Shown one piece after another: positions 53,129 to 63,195 of a stretch of 64,000 nt of DNA. The notes beneath the pieces are model-generated. The model worked only from the letters and a program-made list of their open reading frames with translations, was not told the DNA's origin and made no database searches. Where the stretch lies: the NCBI GenBank assembly GCA_012955965.1, contig JABBZI010000009.1:1-64000 (forward strand), given 5' to 3'. Position 1 is the first letter of the stretch. Every line of letters begins with the position of its first letter. A program made the translations under genes and the position numbers. The DNA is from Clostridioides difficile (GTDB lineage: Bacteria; Bacillota; Clostridia; Peptostreptococcales; Peptostreptococcaceae).

Positions 53129-54673
53129 ATGAATAATGAAGGAGTATTTGAAGAATTAAGTGAAAGATTAAGAAATAAAAAATTATGTGATTTAATTATG
53201 AATGCAGATGAAGCTGCTAAAATTATAAATGATGGAATGGTTGTTGGACTTAGTGGATTTACACCTTCAGGTTATCCAAAAGCAGTGCCATTAGCAGTTG
53301 CAGAAAGAGCTAATAAAGGAGACAAGATAAAGTTAACTGTATATTCAGGAGCATCTTTAGGTCCAGAGGTAGACGGAGCATGGTCAGAAGCAGGTATAAT
53401 TGAAAGAAGACTTCCTTATCAAACTAATTCTACTCTTAGAAATAATATTAATAAAGGTGTTGTTAATTATATAGATATGCATTTAAGTCATTCTACTCAA
53501 TTTTTAAACTATGGAACTATACCTAAAGTAGATGTAGCTATAGTAGAAGCACTTGCAATAACTGAAAATGGGGATATTATACCTACTAGTGGAATTGGGA
53601 ATTCACCTTCCTTTATAAAAAGTGCAGATAAAGTAATAGTTGAAATAAATCTTGCAAAACCAATGGAGATGGAAGGAATGGCAGACATATATATTACAGA
53701 AAATCCTCCAAATAGAAAGCCAATAGAAATAAATCATCCTAAAGATAGGATTGGAACGACATATATACCTTGTGGCTTAGATAAGATTGCAGGAATAGTA
53801 ATCACTAATATGCAAGATAAAACACGTCCATTAGGTGTTGTAGATGAAGCTTCAAAAAAAATATCAAATAATATTATCGCTTTTCTAAAAGAAGAAGTAA
53901 AGTCAGGTAGATTGTCAAAAAATCTACTTCCACTTCAATCTGGTGTAGGAAGTGTAGCCAATGCTGTTTTATATGGATTGTGTGAATCTGAATTTGAAAG
54001 TCTAACTTGCTATACAGAGGTTGTTCAGGATTCTATGTTGGATTTAATAAGAATGGGTAAAGTTACAATGGCATCTACTACGTCTGTAAGTCCATCACCA
54101 GAAGGATTAATAAAATTTGAAGAGGATATTGATTTCTTTAAGGATAAGATTATATTGAGACCTCAAGAGATTAGCAATAATCCAGAAATAGCTAGAAGAA
54201 TTGGAGTAATTGCAATGAATACTGCAATTGAAGTTGATATTTATGGAAATGTAAATTCTACTCATATTATGGGTTCAAAGATGATGAATGGTATTGGTGG
54301 CTCTGGTGATTTTGCTAGAAATGGAGCAATAACTATATTTAGTACTGAGTCAATTGCAAAAAATGGTGATATATCATCAATAGTACCTATGGTATCTCAT
54401 GTAGACCATACTGAACATGATGTGATGGTAATTGTAACAGAACAGGGGTATGCTGATTTAAGAGGTCTTGCACCTAGAGAAAGAGCTATAAAAATAATAG
54501 AAAATTGTGCTCATCCAGACTATAAAGAACAACTTAGAGATTATTTAAATAGAGCCTGTCAAAATGGAGCAAAACAAACTCCTCATATATTGGATGAAGC
54601 TTTATCATGGCATAGTAAATTTATGAATACAGGTACAATGAAAAAGTCTGAAACTTTTAAAAGTGCATTATAA
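53129..54673 (+). CDS. cat1: Succinyl-CoA:CoA transferase
   Basis: This 514-residue class I CoA transferase activates succinate with CoA from acetyl-CoA. The motif GIGNSPSFIKSAD lies in the N-terminal half, and the catalytic Glu is expected in the VTEQGYADLRGLAPRERA region or the GSGDFARNGAI loop. It is close to Cat1 of Clostridium kluyveri in pattern and length. RBS GGGGGGAT. The next gene reduces the succinyl-CoA made. Confidence 0.93.
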   Translation: MNNEGVFEELSERLRNKKLCDLIMNADEAAKIINDGMVVGLSGFTPSGYPKAVPLAVAERANKGDKIKLTVYSGASLGPEVDGAWSEAGIIERRLPYQTNSTLRNNINKGVVNYIDMHLSHSTQFLNYGTIPKVDVAIVEALAITENGDIIPTSGIGNSPSFIKSADKVIVEINLAKPMEMEGMADIYITENPPNRKPIEINHPKDRIGTTYIPCGLDKIAGIVITNMQDKTRPLGVVDEASKKISNNIIAFLKEEVKSGRLSKNLLPLQSGVGSVANAVLYGLCESEFESLTCYTEVVQDSMLDLIRMGKVTMASTTSVSPSPEGLIKFEEDIDFFKDKIILRPQEISNNPEIARRIGVIAMNTAIEVDIYGNVNSTHIMGSKMMNGIGGSGDFARNGAITIFSTESIAKNGDISSIVPMVSHVDHTEHDVMVIVTEQGYADLRGLAPRERAIKIIENCAHPDYKEQLRDYLNRACQNGAKQTPHILDEALSWHSKFMNTGTMKKSETFKSAL

Positions 54674-54704
54674 AAATATTTAATAAATTGGAGGCAGATT
54701 GAAA

Positions 54705-56096
54705 ATGGAAAAAGCAGTAGAAAACTTTGAAGATTTAAGTAAGGAATACATTAATGGTTATATTGAGAGAGCTAGAAAAGCTCAAAGAGAATTTGAATGT
54801 TATACTCAAGAACAAGTAGATAAAATAGTAAAGATAGTTGGAAAAGTAGTATATTATAATGCTGAGTACTTAGCTAAACTTGCTGTAGAAGAAACTGGAA
54901 TGGGAGTATATGAAGACAAGGTAGCTAAAAATAAAAGTAAAGCAAAAGTTATATATAACAATCTAAAAGATAAAAAGTCAGTTGGTATAATTGATATAGA
55001 TAGAGAAACTGGAATAACAAAGGTAGCTAAACCAATTGGAGTAGTAGCGGCGATAACTCCTTGTACAAATCCAATCGTTACACCTATGAGTAATGCAATG
55101 TTTGCACTTAAGGGAAGAAATGCAATCATTATCACACCACACCATAAAGCAATTGGATGTAGTACTAAAACTGTAGATATGATTAATGAAGAATTAGAAA
55201 AAATAGGAGCACCAGAGAATTTAATACAAATACTTGACCAACAATCAAGAGAAAATACAAGAAATTTAATTTCATCAGCAGATGTAGTAATTGCTACTGG
55301 TGGAATGGGAATGGTAAAAGCTGCATACTCAAGTGGAAAACCAGCACTTGGTGTAGGTGCAGGGAATGTTCAATGTATCATAGATAGAGATGTAGATATT
55401 AAAGAAGCAGTGCCTAAAATTATAGCAGGAAGAATCTTTGATAACGGTATAATTTGTTCAGGTGAGCAATCAGTGATAGTAGCAGAAGAAATGTTTGATA
55501 AAGTAATGGATGAATTTAAAAATAATAAAGGTTTTATAGTTAGAGATAATGCACAAAAAGAAGCTTTTAGAAATGCTATGTTTATAAATAAAGCTATGAA
55601 TAAAGACGCAGTAGGTCAATCTGTTCATGCAATTGCAAAAATTGCAGGTGTTGAAATACCAGAAGATACAAAAATAATAGTAATAGAAGCTGATGGTCCA
55701 GGAGAAGAGGATATACTTGCAAAAGAAAAAATGTGTCCAGTTATATCTGCATATAAGTATAAAGACTTTGAAGAAGGTGTAGCTATTGCCAAAGAAAATT
55801 TAAATGTGGAAGGAAAAGGACATAGTGTATCTATACATTCAAATACAGTTAAAAATATAGAATATGCAGGAGAAAATATAGAGGTATCAAGATTTGTTAT
55901 TAATCAATGTTGTGCTACTAGCGCTGGAGGAAGTTTCTTTAATGGTCTTGCGCCTACTAATACTCTAGGTTGTGGTTCTTGGGGAAATAATAGTATTTCT
56001 GAAAATCTTGATTATAAGCATTTAATTAATGTTTCTAGAATTGCTTATTATATGCCAGAAAATGAAGTTCCTACAGATGAGGAACTTTGGGGATAG
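54705..56096 (+). CDS. sucD: Succinate-semialdehyde dehydrogenase (CoA-acylating)
   Basis: This 463-residue NAD(P)-dependent acylating aldehyde dehydrogenase has AAITPCTNPIVTPMSNAMFA, GVGAGNVQCIIDRDVDI and the catalytic Cys in FDNGIICSGEQSVIV. It reduces succinyl-CoA to succinic semialdehyde. The ATG at 54705 is set by TTGGAGGCAG; a TTG two codons earlier is not needed. Followed by an inverted repeat and the dehydratase gene. Confidence 0.93.
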   Translation: MEKAVENFEDLSKEYINGYIERARKAQREFECYTQEQVDKIVKIVGKVVYYNAEYLAKLAVEETGMGVYEDKVAKNKSKAKVIYNNLKDKKSVGIIDIDRETGITKVAKPIGVVAAITPCTNPIVTPMSNAMFALKGRNAIIITPHHKAIGCSTKTVDMINEELEKIGAPENLIQILDQQSRENTRNLISSADVVIATGGMGMVKAAYSSGKPALGVGAGNVQCIIDRDVDIKEAVPKIIAGRIFDNGIICSGEQSVIVAEEMFDKVMDEFKNNKGFIVRDNAQKEAFRNAMFINKAMNKDAVGQSVHAIAKIAGVEIPEDTKIIVIEADGPGEEDILAKEKMCPVISAYKYKDFEEGVAIAKENLNVEGKGHSVSIHSNTVKNIEYAGENIEVSRFVINQCCATSAGGSFFNGLAPTNTLGCGSWGNNSISENLDYKHLINVSRIAYYMPENEVPTDEELWG

Positions 56097-56113
56097 AAGT
56101 TAGACAAAAAAAT

Positions 56114-56159
56114 ATTCATTCTAAATTAAAATATGAATATGTTTTAATTTAGAATGAAT
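56114..56159. repeat. 18-bp perfect inverted repeat between sucD and abfD
   Basis: ATTCATTCTAAATTAAAA and its exact complement, ten bases apart, with only a few Ts after it (TTTAAG). It is probably a partial terminator or mRNA stabiliser. A TATAAT-like box (near 56238) shortly before abfD may be a second promoter. Confidence 0.7.
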
Positions 56160-56287
56160 TTAAGACATAAATCAAATTTAGAGCAGAGTATTATACTAAA
56201 TTCAAAATATTAAGAAACAGACATAAGAAGTAAGTATTATAATTAACATAAATAAAAATTTTTATAAAAAAAAGGAGTGGTTTTATT

Positions 56288-57784
56288 ATGGCATTAATGA
56301 CAGGAGCTCAATATATTGAAAGTTTGAGAAAATTAAATACTAAAGTTTATATGTTTGGAGAAGAGGTTAAAAACTGGGTGGACCATCCTATGATTAGACC
56401 ATCTATAAATTGTGTAGCAGCAACTTATGATTTAGCTCATGACCCAGAATATGCAGATTTAATGACAGTTACTTCAAATATTACAGGCGAAAAAATAAAT
56501 AGATTTGGGCATCTTCATCAAAGTACTGATGATTTAGTAAAAAAAGTAAAAATGCAAAGACTATGTGGTCAAAAAACAGCTTCTTGTTTCCAAAGATGTG
56601 TTGGTATGGATGCGTTTAATGCAGTATATTCAACAACATTTGAATGTGATAAGGCTCATGGAACTAAGTACCATGATAATTTTGTAAAATACTTAACTTA
56701 TATACAAGAAAACGATTTAGTAGTTGATGGAGCTATGACTGACCCTAAAGGAGATAGAGGATTATCACCTAGCGCTCAACCTGACCCAGATATGTTTCTT
56801 CATATAGTAGAAAGAAGAGAAGACGGTATAGTTGTAAGAGGAGCAAAGGCACACCAAACTGGTTCAATAAATTCACATGAGCATCTTATAATGCCTACTA
56901 TAAGTATGACAGAAGCAGATAAAGACTATGCTGTATCATTTGCAGTTCCTTCAGATGCTGAGGGCGTATTCATGATTTATGGAAGACAATCTTGTGATAC
57001 TAGAAAATTAGAAGAAGGCGCAGATGTTGATTTAGGAAATAAAGAATTTGGTGGTCAGGAAGCTTTAGTAGTATTTGATAATGTATTTGTTCCAAATGAT
57101 AGAATTTTCTTATGTGGAGAGTGGGATTATTCTGGTATGTTAGTTGAGAGATTTGCTGGATACCACAGACAAAGTTATGGTGGATGTAAAGTAGGTGTAG
57201 GAGATGTAATAATAGGTGCAGCAGCTTTAGCAGCCGATTATAATGGAGCAAACAAAGCTTCACATATAAAAGATAAATTAATAGAAATGACTCACCTTAA
57301 TGAAAGTTTATATTGTTGTGGTATAGCATGTTCATCAGAAGGACATAAGACAGAAGCTGGAAACTATCAAATAGATTTACTTCTTGCAAATGTATGTAAA
57401 CAAAATGTAACTAGATTCCCTTATGAGATAGTAAGACTTGCAGAAGATATAGCTGGTGGTCTTATGGTTACTATGCCTTCAGAAAAAGATTTTAAATCAG
57501 ACCTTAAAGTTGGAACAAGTGGAATGACTATTGGGGAAGTATGTAATAAGTATTTTAAAGCTTCTTCAGTGGCTTCAACAGAAGAAAGAATGAGAGTATT
57601 AAGATTCTTAGAAAATATATGTCTTGGTTCATCTGCTGTTGGTTATAGAACTGAGTCAATGCATGGAGCAGGTTCACCACAAGCTCAAAGAATAATGATT
57701 TCAAGACAAGGGAACATAAATCAAAAGAAAGAACTAGCTAAGACAATTGCAGGAATAAAAAAGGAAGAAGCTCTAAATTTATAG
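56288..57784 (+). CDS. abfD: 4-hydroxybutyryl-CoA dehydratase / vinylacetyl-CoA isomerase
   Basis: This 498-residue flavin and [4Fe-4S] enzyme turns 4-hydroxybutyryl-CoA into crotonyl-CoA by a ketyl-radical route. The cluster ligands of the family are present: Cys100 and Cys104 in TASCFQRCVG, His293 and Cys300 in YHRQSYGGC. RBS AAAAGGAGTGG. Its product enters the butyrate pathway. Confidence 0.97.
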   Translation: MALMTGAQYIESLRKLNTKVYMFGEEVKNWVDHPMIRPSINCVAATYDLAHDPEYADLMTVTSNITGEKINRFGHLHQSTDDLVKKVKMQRLCGQKTASCFQRCVGMDAFNAVYSTTFECDKAHGTKYHDNFVKYLTYIQENDLVVDGAMTDPKGDRGLSPSAQPDPDMFLHIVERREDGIVVRGAKAHQTGSINSHEHLIMPTISMTEADKDYAVSFAVPSDAEGVFMIYGRQSCDTRKLEEGADVDLGNKEFGGQEALVVFDNVFVPNDRIFLCGEWDYSGMLVERFAGYHRQSYGGCKVGVGDVIIGAAALAADYNGANKASHIKDKLIEMTHLNESLYCCGIACSSEGHKTEAGNYQIDLLLANVCKQNVTRFPYEIVRLAEDIAGGLMVTMPSEKDFKSDLKVGTSGMTIGEVCNKYFKASSVASTEERMRVLRFLENICLGSSAVGYRTESMHGAGSPQAQRIMISRQGNINQKKELAKTIAGIKKEEALNL

Positions 57785-57918
57785 GAAATTTACAAGTTGA
57801 TATATAAAAGGGAAAAGTATATCGATTTTAATTAATAAAAAAATATATGGGATAAGAAATAATTATAAAATAGTAGTGGATTTTCAAAAAAAGAAATTTT
57901 TAGAAGGAGAATTTACAC

Positions 57919-58194
57919 ATGACCTGTGGAGTTAGATTTTGTGGGGGCTGTAACCCTAGATACGAAAGAGGGAAGGCTCTTACAATAATCAAAGAGCACT
58001 TCAATGGTAGAGTAGATTTTAGTATAGCACAAGAAAATGTGGAATATGATTTGTTACTTATAATTGGAGGATGCGCAACTTTATGCGCATCCTATCAACA
58101 ATATAAAGTGAAAAATAAGTGTATTAAAATATGGGATTTTAGCCATATAGAAAGAGCTATAAATATAATTGAATCAGCAATTTGTGAAACTTAA
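57919..58194 (+). CDS. Small Cys-rich protein of the 4-hydroxybutyrate operon
   Basis: This 91-residue protein has MTCGVRFCGGCNPRYERGKA at its N-terminus and GGCATLCASYQQYKVKNKC further on; eight Cys in 91 residues, with CxxxxCxxC at the start. No membrane segment. The middle (EYDLLLIIGGCATLCA) looks like one strand-loop-helix of a Rossmann-like fold. It lies between abfD and abfT, 25 bp before the latter's start region, so a helper role in cluster supply or protection of AbfD is plausible. I do not know an experimentally known function. RBS AAGGAGAA. Confidence 0.75.
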   Translation: MTCGVRFCGGCNPRYERGKALTIIKEHFNGRVDFSIAQENVEYDLLLIIGGCATLCASYQQYKVKNKCIKIWDFSHIERAINIIESAICET

Positions 58195-58219
58195 AAAAGA
58201 GCTAAATGGGGGGATTTCA

Positions 58220-59527
58220 TTGAATTGGCAAGAATTATATCAAAGTAAATTATGTAGTGCTACAGAGGCTGTAAAGCAGATTAAAAACGGAGATACTGTA
58301 GTATTTGCACATTGTGTAGGTGAACCTCCTGCACTAGTAGAAGCTATGATTGAAAATGCTGAGCAATATAAAGATGTTGAGATTAAACACATGGTAAGTT
58401 TAGGTAGTGGTGGATATACTTCTAAGGGAATGGAAGCTCATTTTAGAGTAAATCCAATGTTTGTAAGTGGAAATGTAAGAAAAGCAATTGAGAATGGAGA
58501 TGGCGATTTTACACCTGCATTCTTTCATGAAGTACCAAAGTTAATCAGAGAAAAAAGGTTAAAATGTGATGTTGTTTTAGCGCAGGTAACTCCACCAGAT
58601 GAACATGGATATTGTAGCTTAGGGACATCAGTTGACTATACTTATGAAGCTATTAAAACTGCTAGAACAGTAATTGTTCAAGTAAATGACCAGTTTCCTA
58701 GAACTTATGGTGAAGTAGTTCATGTGTCAGAGTTTGATTATATAGTGGAAAAATCACAACCTTTATATGAATTACAACCTGCAAAGATTGGAGAAGTAGA
58801 AGAAGCAATAGGTAAAAATTGTGCTTCACTAATTGAAGATGGTTCTACTTTACAACTTGGAATTGGTGGAATTCCAGATGCAGTTATGTTATTTTTGACA
58901 GACAAAAAGGATTTAGGAATTCATTCAGAAATGATTTCAGACGGAACTTTAGCTCTTTTTGAAAAGGGCGTTATAAATGGTAAATATAAAAATTTTGATA
59001 AAGAAAAAATGACAGTTACATTCTTAATGGGTACTAAAAAACTGTATGATTTTGCACATAATAATCCAGCAGTTGAAGTTAAGCCTGTAGACTATGTAAA
59101 CCATCCAGCAGTTATAATGAAACAGCATAAAATGGTTTCTATAAACTCTGCTATACAAGTTGACCTGATGGGACAAGTGGTTGCAGAAGCAATGGGTCTT
59201 AGACAGTTTAGTGGAGTTGGAGGACAGGTAGACTTTATACGTGGAGTATCTATGGGAGAAGATGGAAAAGCAATTATAGCTATGCCTTCAATAACTACAA
59301 AAAAGGATGGTACAGTAATTTCAAAAATCGTCTCTATTGTGGATGAAGGTGCACCTATAACAACATCAAGAAATGATGTTGATTACATTGTAACAGAGTA
59401 TGGAATAGCAGAGCTAAAAGGAAAATCTCTTAGAGAAAGAGCAAGAAATTTAATTAATATAGCTCATCCAAGTGTAAGAGAAAGTCTAGCATTAGAATTT
59501 GAAAAAAGATTTAATGAGAAATATTAA
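58220..59527 (+). CDS. abfT: 4-hydroxybutyrate CoA-transferase
   Basis: This 435-residue class I CoA transferase has VGEPPALVEAMIENAEQY, LQLGIGGIPDAVMLFLTD and the catalytic Glu in IHSEMISDGTLALFEKG, then GVGGQVDFIRGVS. It moves CoA from acetyl-CoA to 4-hydroxybutyrate. The start is TTG at 58220, eight bases after GGGGGG; the frame is open 17 codons more upstream into the small Cys-rich gene, but without a RBS. Confidence 0.94.
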   Translation: MNWQELYQSKLCSATEAVKQIKNGDTVVFAHCVGEPPALVEAMIENAEQYKDVEIKHMVSLGSGGYTSKGMEAHFRVNPMFVSGNVRKAIENGDGDFTPAFFHEVPKLIREKRLKCDVVLAQVTPPDEHGYCSLGTSVDYTYEAIKTARTVIVQVNDQFPRTYGEVVHVSEFDYIVEKSQPLYELQPAKIGEVEEAIGKNCASLIEDGSTLQLGIGGIPDAVMLFLTDKKDLGIHSEMISDGTLALFEKGVINGKYKNFDKEKMTVTFLMGTKKLYDFAHNNPAVEVKPVDYVNHPAVIMKQHKMVSINSAIQVDLMGQVVAEAMGLRQFSGVGGQVDFIRGVSMGEDGKAIIAMPSITTKKDGTVISKIVSIVDEGAPITTSRNDVDYIVTEYGIAELKGKSLRERARNLINIAHPSVRESLALEFEKRFNEKY

Positions 59528-59546
59528 TAATAGAGGGGTGTTAATA

Positions 59547-60665
59547 ATGGAAGCACTTAGAGTAGTTCCAAAGATATTTTATTTTGATACATTTAAAGAG
59601 TTCAACGAAGAATTTAAAATAGGAAAAAATGATTTAGTAATCACAAATGAATTTATATATGAGCCATATATGAAGCCTCTTGGAATAGAGACTAATCTAA
59701 TTTTCCAAGAAAAGTTTGGAACAGGTGAACCTTCTGATGAAATGATAGATTCTATGACAAAAGAAATGAAGAAATTTGATTTCAATAGAATTATCGCTTT
59801 TGGAGGAGGAACAATAGTTGATATATGCAAGATATTAGCACTTGATGTTCCAGAAAAGTCTATTGACTTATTTGAAGGAGATGTAGCACCTAAAAAGATA
59901 AAAGAGTTAGTAGTAGTTCCTACAACATGTGGTACAGGTAGTGAAGTAACAAATGTAGCTATTGCAGAATTAAAATCTAAGCATACTAAAAAAGGGCTTG
60001 CAGTAGAAGAAACTTATGCAGATTATGCAGTGCTAATTCCAGAAACAGTAAAAGGATTACCTTATAAATTCTTTGTTACAAGTTCAGTAGATGCCCTTAT
60101 ACATGCTATTGAATCTTATCTTTCTCCAAAAGCTAGTCCATTTACAGAAATGTATTCTTTACAGGCAATAAAAATGATTATGGATGGCTACAAACAAATA
60201 GTTGAAAAAGGGGATGAGGAGAGATTTAATCATCTTAAGGACTTTGTTCTTGCATCAAATTATGCAGGAATTGCTTTTGGAAATGCTGGTTGTGCAGCAG
60301 TTCATGCTCTATCTTATTCAATTGGAGCAGCTTTCCATGTTGCACATGGTGAAGCAAATTATCAATTCTTTACTGAAGTGTTTAAGATGTATTCTAGAAA
60401 AAATCCTGATGGAAAAATTACAAAATGTACAAAAATTCTAGCAGATGCTCTTGAGTGTGATTCTAATTGTGATGTTTATGGAGAATTAGAAAAGTTTTTA
60501 AATAAATTAATAGCTAAAAAAGCTTTGAGAGAGTATGGAATGGTAGAAAGTCAGATAGATGAATTTACAGATAGTACAATAGCTAATCAACAAAGATTAC
60601 TTGCTAATAATTATGTAGAGCTTAGCAGAGAAGAAATAAGAGAGATATTTGCAAATCTTTATTAA
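59547..60665 (+). CDS. 4hbD: 4-hydroxybutyrate dehydrogenase
   Basis: This 372-residue iron-containing alcohol dehydrogenase reduces succinic semialdehyde to 4-hydroxybutyrate with NADH. The NAD loop is AFGGGTIVDICKILAL, followed by VVPTTCGTGSEVTNVA; metal ligands are in SSVDALIHAIESYLS and AAVHALSYSIGAAFHVAHGE. ATG at 59547 with GAGGGGTG before it. The last gene of the operon; a terminator follows. Confidence 0.94.
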   Translation: MEALRVVPKIFYFDTFKEFNEEFKIGKNDLVITNEFIYEPYMKPLGIETNLIFQEKFGTGEPSDEMIDSMTKEMKKFDFNRIIAFGGGTIVDICKILALDVPEKSIDLFEGDVAPKKIKELVVVPTTCGTGSEVTNVAIAELKSKHTKKGLAVEETYADYAVLIPETVKGLPYKFFVTSSVDALIHAIESYLSPKASPFTEMYSLQAIKMIMDGYKQIVEKGDEERFNHLKDFVLASNYAGIAFGNAGCAAVHALSYSIGAAFHVAHGEANYQFFTEVFKMYSRKNPDGKITKCTKILADALECDSNCDVYGELEKFLNKLIAKKALREYGMVESQIDEFTDSTIANQQRLLANNYVELSREEIREIFANLY

Positions 60666-60726
60666 TATAAATTTTCATTAATATGTATAGCCAAGATAAA
60701 CAATGCTAATTATATTTATATAAAAA

Positions 60727-60777
60727 TAAAAATGAGGGAACTTAAATTTAGTTAAAGTTGAGTTCTCTTATTTTTAT
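60727..60777 (+). terminator. Terminator of the succinate operon
   Basis: AAAAATGAGGGAACT pairs with AGTTCTCTTATTTTT, with G-T wobbles, then more T/A. Confidence 0.7.
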
Positions 60778-60783
60778 ATGGAG

Positions 60784-60827
60784 TTAAATATAAGTATATT
60801 TTTGATTTAAAATATACTTATATTTAA
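60784..60827. repeat. 19-bp perfect inverted repeat
   Basis: TTAAATATAAGTATATTTT and its complement, six bases apart, seven bases behind the operon terminator. A second hairpin or an operator for the next unit. Confidence 0.6.
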
Positions 60828-60949
60828 GTCTATTACTTTATTTGAATTAATTTGTAGAAATTCAAATTCCTTGACAGTAATAAGTAAGTAATTGTATAAT
60901 CAAACTGCAATATATTAATAATATTAATGAAAATGAAAGGATATAAACT

Positions 60950-61870
60950 ATGTATAAATCAGAAAATTTTTCCAAAAAATCTGTGTTAATAAATTCATTT
61001 TTAAGTAAATTTTTAAAAATAGTTGGTTGGGGTCTAGTTGGCTTATTTACGTTATCAGCTCTAGTACTTTCAACTATTTCTATTATAATTGGATGGGCTG
61101 TAATACTTCCTATTCAAGTATGTGCAGTATTTTTAATTATAGGAGGCGTTTGTATTTTTAAAGGAAAGAGATTAGGAGACCAAATTTCTCGTTATAAAAA
61201 ATATTGTACAATAATAAATAATAGAAATATTATTCCGGTAGAACTTATTGCAGAGAGTACATCTAAATCATTAAATTTTATAATAAAAGATGTACAAAAG
61301 ATGATAGACAAAAACTACTTTATAAATACTTATATTGATAAAAGAAGTAATCAAATTGTGTTGACAAATGAAGATTTTATTCCACCAAAATATGAAGATG
61401 TAGCATATGAAGTTAAAGAAGAAGAAAAAACTGATGAAGTTAATGAAGTTGATAAAATTATAAATGCTGGAATGAATTATTTAACACAAATAAAAGAAGC
61501 TAATAAAAATATTAAATCAGAATCAATGTGTAATAAAATTGTACAAGTAGAAGATGTTACAAGTAAAATATTTGATGTTGTAAAACATGACCCATCAAAA
61601 CTTACTCAAATACAAAAATTTATGGACTATTATCTTCCAACCACTTTGAAGCTATTGAATTCATATCATACATTGGAAGAACAAGGGATAGATAGAGAAA
61701 ATATAACAACAACTATGGAAAGTATTGAAAACACAATGAGTACAATTGTAATAGCTTTTGAAAACCAATTAGACTATTTATTTGAAGATGAAGCAATCGA
61801 CATATCTACAGATATTACTGTTTTAGAGAATATGTTAGTTCAAGAAGGATTAACGAGTGGTAAATTTTAA
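60950..61870 (+). CDS. XpaC-like membrane protein, partner of TelA
   Basis: This 306-residue protein has two helices near the start (about 22-45 and 48-70), then a winged-helix-like part (VELIAESTSKSLNFIIKDVQ, about 95-145) and a helical C-terminus. The pattern fits the XpaC (5-bromo-4-chloroindolyl phosphate hydrolysis) family, which nearly always sits next to telA, as here. It is not thought to be a true phosphatase. RBS AAAGGATA. 106 bp before telA. Confidence 0.75.
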   Translation: MYKSENFSKKSVLINSFLSKFLKIVGWGLVGLFTLSALVLSTISIIIGWAVILPIQVCAVFLIIGGVCIFKGKRLGDQISRYKKYCTIINNRNIIPVELIAESTSKSLNFIIKDVQKMIDKNYFINTYIDKRSNQIVLTNEDFIPPKYEDVAYEVKEEEKTDEVNEVDKIINAGMNYLTQIKEANKNIKSESMCNKIVQVEDVTSKIFDVVKHDPSKLTQIQKFMDYYLPTTLKLLNSYHTLEEQGIDRENITTTMESIENTMSTIVIAFENQLDYLFEDEAIDISTDITVLENMLVQEGLTSGKF

Positions 61871-61976
61871 CTTCAATATAAAAAATATTCTGTTATTTTT
61901 GAACAATTAAGTAGTTATAAAATATGTAATATATAAGTTATCAGTACTTTATAAAGGAAGAGGAGAGAAAGATATA

Positions 61977-63134
61977 ATGAATAATTTAGATGATATACCA
62001 GTTATGCCAACTTTAACACTTGACCCATTTGGAGAAGAATCAAATACAAGTGATATAAACAACTCTGACCTATTAATGAAAAAGAAAGAAAAAGACCCAG
62101 AAGAAGAAAAATTATCTGAATCTGAACGTAAGATGGTAAAGGAATTTGCAGAAAAAATAGATATTACAAACACAAATATGATTTTACAATATGGAGCTGG
62201 AGCCCAAAAAAAGGTAGCAGGGTTTTCTGAAACAGCTTTAAAGAGTGTTAAGACTAGAGATTTAGGAGAAGTTGGAGATATGCTTACAAATCTAGTTACT
62301 GATTTAAAAGCATTTTCAGCAGATGAAAAAGAACAAGGTGGTTTTTTAGGAATTTTTAAAAAAGCAAATAATAAAATTTCAAATCTAAAGACTAAGTATG
62401 ACAGTGCAGAGGTAAATGTAGATAAAGTAAGTAAAGAACTTCAAAAGCATCAGGTTAAAATATTAAAAGATATAGCGATGCTTGATAAGATGTATGAGCT
62501 GAACTTAGCTTATTCAAAAGAACTTACTATGTATATTATAGCAGGGAAGCAAAAGCTTAAAGATATGAAAGAATACGAAATGCCAAAATTAAGAGAAAAA
62601 GCTAGTTTATCTGGCTCAACAGAAGATGCTCAATCTGTAAATGATATGGTTTCACTTTGTGACCGATTTGAAAAGAAGATTCATGACTTAGAATTGACTA
62701 GAATGGTATCACTTCAAATGGCTCCACAGATAAGACTAGTTCAAAATAGTAATAATTTGATGGCAGAGAAGATTCAATCAACTATAGTAAATACAATTCC
62801 ATTATGGAAAAATCAGATAGTACTTGCTCTTGGAATTTCTCACTTAAATCAAGCTATGAAAGCACAGCGTGAAGTTAGTAATATGACAAATGAGCTTTTA
62901 TTAAAAAATGCAGAAACCCTAAAGATGGGAACAATAGAAACAGCAAAAGAATCAGAAAGAGGAATTGTAGATATAGATACAATTAAGAAAACTAATCAAT
63001 CTTTAATATCAACTATTGATGAAGTAGTTAAGATACAACATGATGGTAGAATAAAGAGACAAGAAGCAGAAGTTGAACTATCAAAAATAGAAAATGAACT
63101 TAAAAGTAAGCTTCTTGAATTTACAGTTAAATAA
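61977..63134 (+). CDS. telA: TelA/KlaA-family toxic anion resistance protein
   Basis: This 385-residue, all-helical cytoplasmic protein has the TelA pattern QYGAGAQKKVAGFSETALKS, LGEVGDMLTNLVTDLKAF and VQNSNNLMAEKIQSTIVNTI-PLWKNQ. The family is linked to resistance to tellurite and to some cell-wall-acting agents; the mechanism is unknown. RBS AAGAGGAGAG. Partner of the XpaC-like gene upstream. Confidence 0.9.
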   Translation: MNNLDDIPVMPTLTLDPFGEESNTSDINNSDLLMKKKEKDPEEEKLSESERKMVKEFAEKIDITNTNMILQYGAGAQKKVAGFSETALKSVKTRDLGEVGDMLTNLVTDLKAFSADEKEQGGFLGIFKKANNKISNLKTKYDSAEVNVDKVSKELQKHQVKILKDIAMLDKMYELNLAYSKELTMYIIAGKQKLKDMKEYEMPKLREKASLSGSTEDAQSVNDMVSLCDRFEKKIHDLELTRMVSLQMAPQIRLVQNSNNLMAEKIQSTIVNTIPLWKNQIVLALGISHLNQAMKAQREVSNMTNELLLKNAETLKMGTIETAKESERGIVDIDTIKKTNQSLISTIDEVVKIQHDGRIKRQEAEVELSKIENELKSKLLEFTVK

Positions 63135-63150
63135 AATATTATATTAAAAT

Positions 63151-63189
63151 AAAAAAGTGTAGTTGATTTTATAATCAACTACACTTTTA
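63151..63189. terminator. Bidirectional terminator
   Basis: AAAAGTGTAGTTGATT pairs with AATCAACTACACTTTT between converging genes, with T runs on both strands. Confidence 0.85.
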
Positions 63190-63195
63190 TTTATA

